Shown here one piece after another: positions 63,095 to 64,000 of a stretch of DNA of 64,000 nucleotides. This stretch comes from Tenacibaculum gallaicum (GTDB lineage Bacteria > Bacteroidota > Bacteroidia > Flavobacteriales > Flavobacteriaceae). The position numbers were made by a program, and so were the translations under genes. The first letter of the stretch is position 1; each line of letters opens with the position of its first letter. The stretch covers positions 846,241 through 910,240 of the forward strand of contig NZ_QUNS01000001.1 in NCBI RefSeq assembly GCF_003387615.1, read 5' to 3'. The notes under the pieces are model-generated. The model saw nothing but the letters and a program-made list of their open reading frames with translations, was not told where the DNA came from and did no database searches.

Positions 63095-64000
63095 CTATAA
63101 TGTATTTACATTATTTAGGTCTTCAAAAGCTTTCTTTAATCGAGCCTTGAAGGTTTGTTCTCCTTCACGTAACCATTTACGAGGGTCATAATACTTCTTA
63201 TTAGGAACATCACCTCCTTCAGGGTTACCAATTTGAGATTGCAAATATGCAGATTTTTCTTTCATATAATCACGAACACCTTCGGTAAATGCATATTGTA
63301 AATCAGTATCGATATTCATTTTAATAACTCCGTAGCTAATTGCTTCGCGAATTTCTTCTAAAGTAGAACCTGATCCTCCGTGGAATACAAAGTGAATTGT
63401 ATTGTGAGGAACGTTATATTTTTCTGAAATATACTCTTGAGAATTCTTTAAAATTTTTGGAGTTAATTTTACATTTCCAGGTTTGTATACTCCGTGGACA
63501 TTTCCAAAAGCAGCAGCGATTGTAAATTGTGGGCTAACTTTCATTAACTCTTCATAGGCATAAGCTACTTCTTCTGGTTGTGTATATAACTTAGATACAT
63601 CTACATCAGAATTATCAACACCGTCTTCTTCACCACCAGTAATTCCTAATTCAATTTCTAAAGTCATTCCCATTTTACTCATACGAGCAAGGTATTCTTT
63701 ACAAATTTCAATGTTTTCTTCTATTGGTTCTTCACTTAAATCAATCATGTGAGAACTGTATAAAGGTTTTCCTGTTTCTTTATAAAATTGCTCACTAGCA
63801 TCTAATAAACCATCAATCCAAGGTAATAATTTTTTAGCTGCGTGATCGGTATGTAAAATAACAGGAACCCCATAAGCTTCTGCTAATAAATGTATGTGTT
63901 TTGCACCTGCTACTGCACCAGCAATAGCAGCTTTTTCGTTGTCGTTTGATAAGCCTTTACCTGCATTGAATTGAGCACCGCCATTAGAAAATTGGATTAT
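63095..64000 (-). CDS. fbaA: Fructose-bisphosphate aldolase class II, 5' end beyond window
   Basis: The minus-strand frame stays open to the window edge, so about 301 codons of a ~355-residue enzyme are present. The part upstream of the internal ATG (63748) reads SNGGAQFNAGKGLSNDN, AAIAGAVAGAKHIHLLAEAY and PVILHTDHAAKKLLPW, carrying the catalytic Asp and first zinc His. Downstream are MTLEIELGITGGEEDGVDNS and HFVFHGGSGSTLEEIREAIS with the remaining metal and phosphate residues. It splits fructose 1,6-bisphosphate in glycolysis and works backwards in gluconeogenesis. Length is of the long FbaA (class IIA) type. Confidence 0.95.
   Translation of the reverse strand: MIQFSNGGAQFNAGKGLSNDNEKAAIAGAVAGAKHIHLLAEAYGVPVILHTDHAAKKLLPWIDGLLDASEQFYKETGKPLYSSHMIDLSEEPIEENIEICKEYLARMSKMGMTLEIELGITGGEEDGVDNSDVDVSKLYTQPEEVAYAYEELMKVSPQFTIAAAFGNVHGVYKPGNVKLTPKILKNSQEYISEKYNVPHNTIHFVFHGGSGSTLEEIREAISYGVIKMNIDTDLQYAFTEGVRDYMKEKSAYLQSQIGNPEGGDVPNKKYYDPRKWLREGEQTFKARLKKAFEDLNNVNTL

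Overview
The window looks like chromosome from a marine-type Flavobacteriaceae bacterium of the Tenacibaculum/Polaribacter kind (inference). Support comes from the very low GC, promoters of the Bacteroidota form TTG-N(19-21)-TAnnTTTG, gliding genes gldB/gldC, type IX secretion (T9SS) genes, a folK-deoxynucleoside kinase fusion, and the porG-uppS-bamA-ompH-ompH-murI order typical of the phylum.

Region 1 (1 to about 9546) is an integrated accessory element. Its right end is the 3' half of a tRNA gene with a CAT anticodon (9505-9546), still followed by that gene's old terminator. Next inside is a tyrosine recombinase (8261-9367). Then comes an array of three gene units, all on the minus strand: a HEPN-like 652-residue protein; a Fur-like regulator, TonB receptor and CDF transporter set; and a DUF4261 protein. 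The units are separated by large imperfect palindromes sharing AACAnnGTATA ... TATA(C/A)..(C/A)GTT. Each gene unit also has its own complementary pair of end sequences. This is the logic of integron cassettes and attC sites, but the consensus differs and the recombinase lacks the IntI-specific insertion. I consider it the best candidate for an undescribed system here. An IS1-family transposase and remnants of a YwqK/MORN-type gene lie at the far left.

Region 2 (9602-18194) is a three-gene surface-protein operon: a 1911-residue repeat-rich protein with a gliding-motility/T9SS type B C-terminus, a PorP/SprF-like protein and an OmpA-family protein. About 1 kb without a convincing gene follows. 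Region 3 (19224-21689) holds two DsbD-type thiol-disulfide genes.

Region 4 (about 21800-34579) handles amino acids. On the plus strand are a GNAT acetyltransferase, an RpoD-like sigma factor, a sodium:solute symporter, an M20 amidohydrolase and two PLP racemases. On the minus strand is a complete hydroxyproline route: 4-hydroxyproline epimerase, D-hydroxyproline dehydrogenase, pyrroline-hydroxycarboxylate deaminase and alpha-ketoglutaric semialdehyde dehydrogenase. A divergent AraC regulator sits beside it.

Region 5 (34642-64000) is core chromosome: a PorP/SprF protein, murI, two OmpH/Skp chaperones, bamA, uppS, porG, nadK, a CBS protein, pdxJ, an alpha/beta hydrolase, a divergent pair of small HTH-like genes, redox and regulatory genes, tig, clpP, clpX, an LRR protein, dnaG (zinc ligands lost), nadE, gldB, gldC, folK-dNK, pnp, rpsO, accD and the 3' part of a class II fructose-bisphosphate aldolase cut by the window edge.
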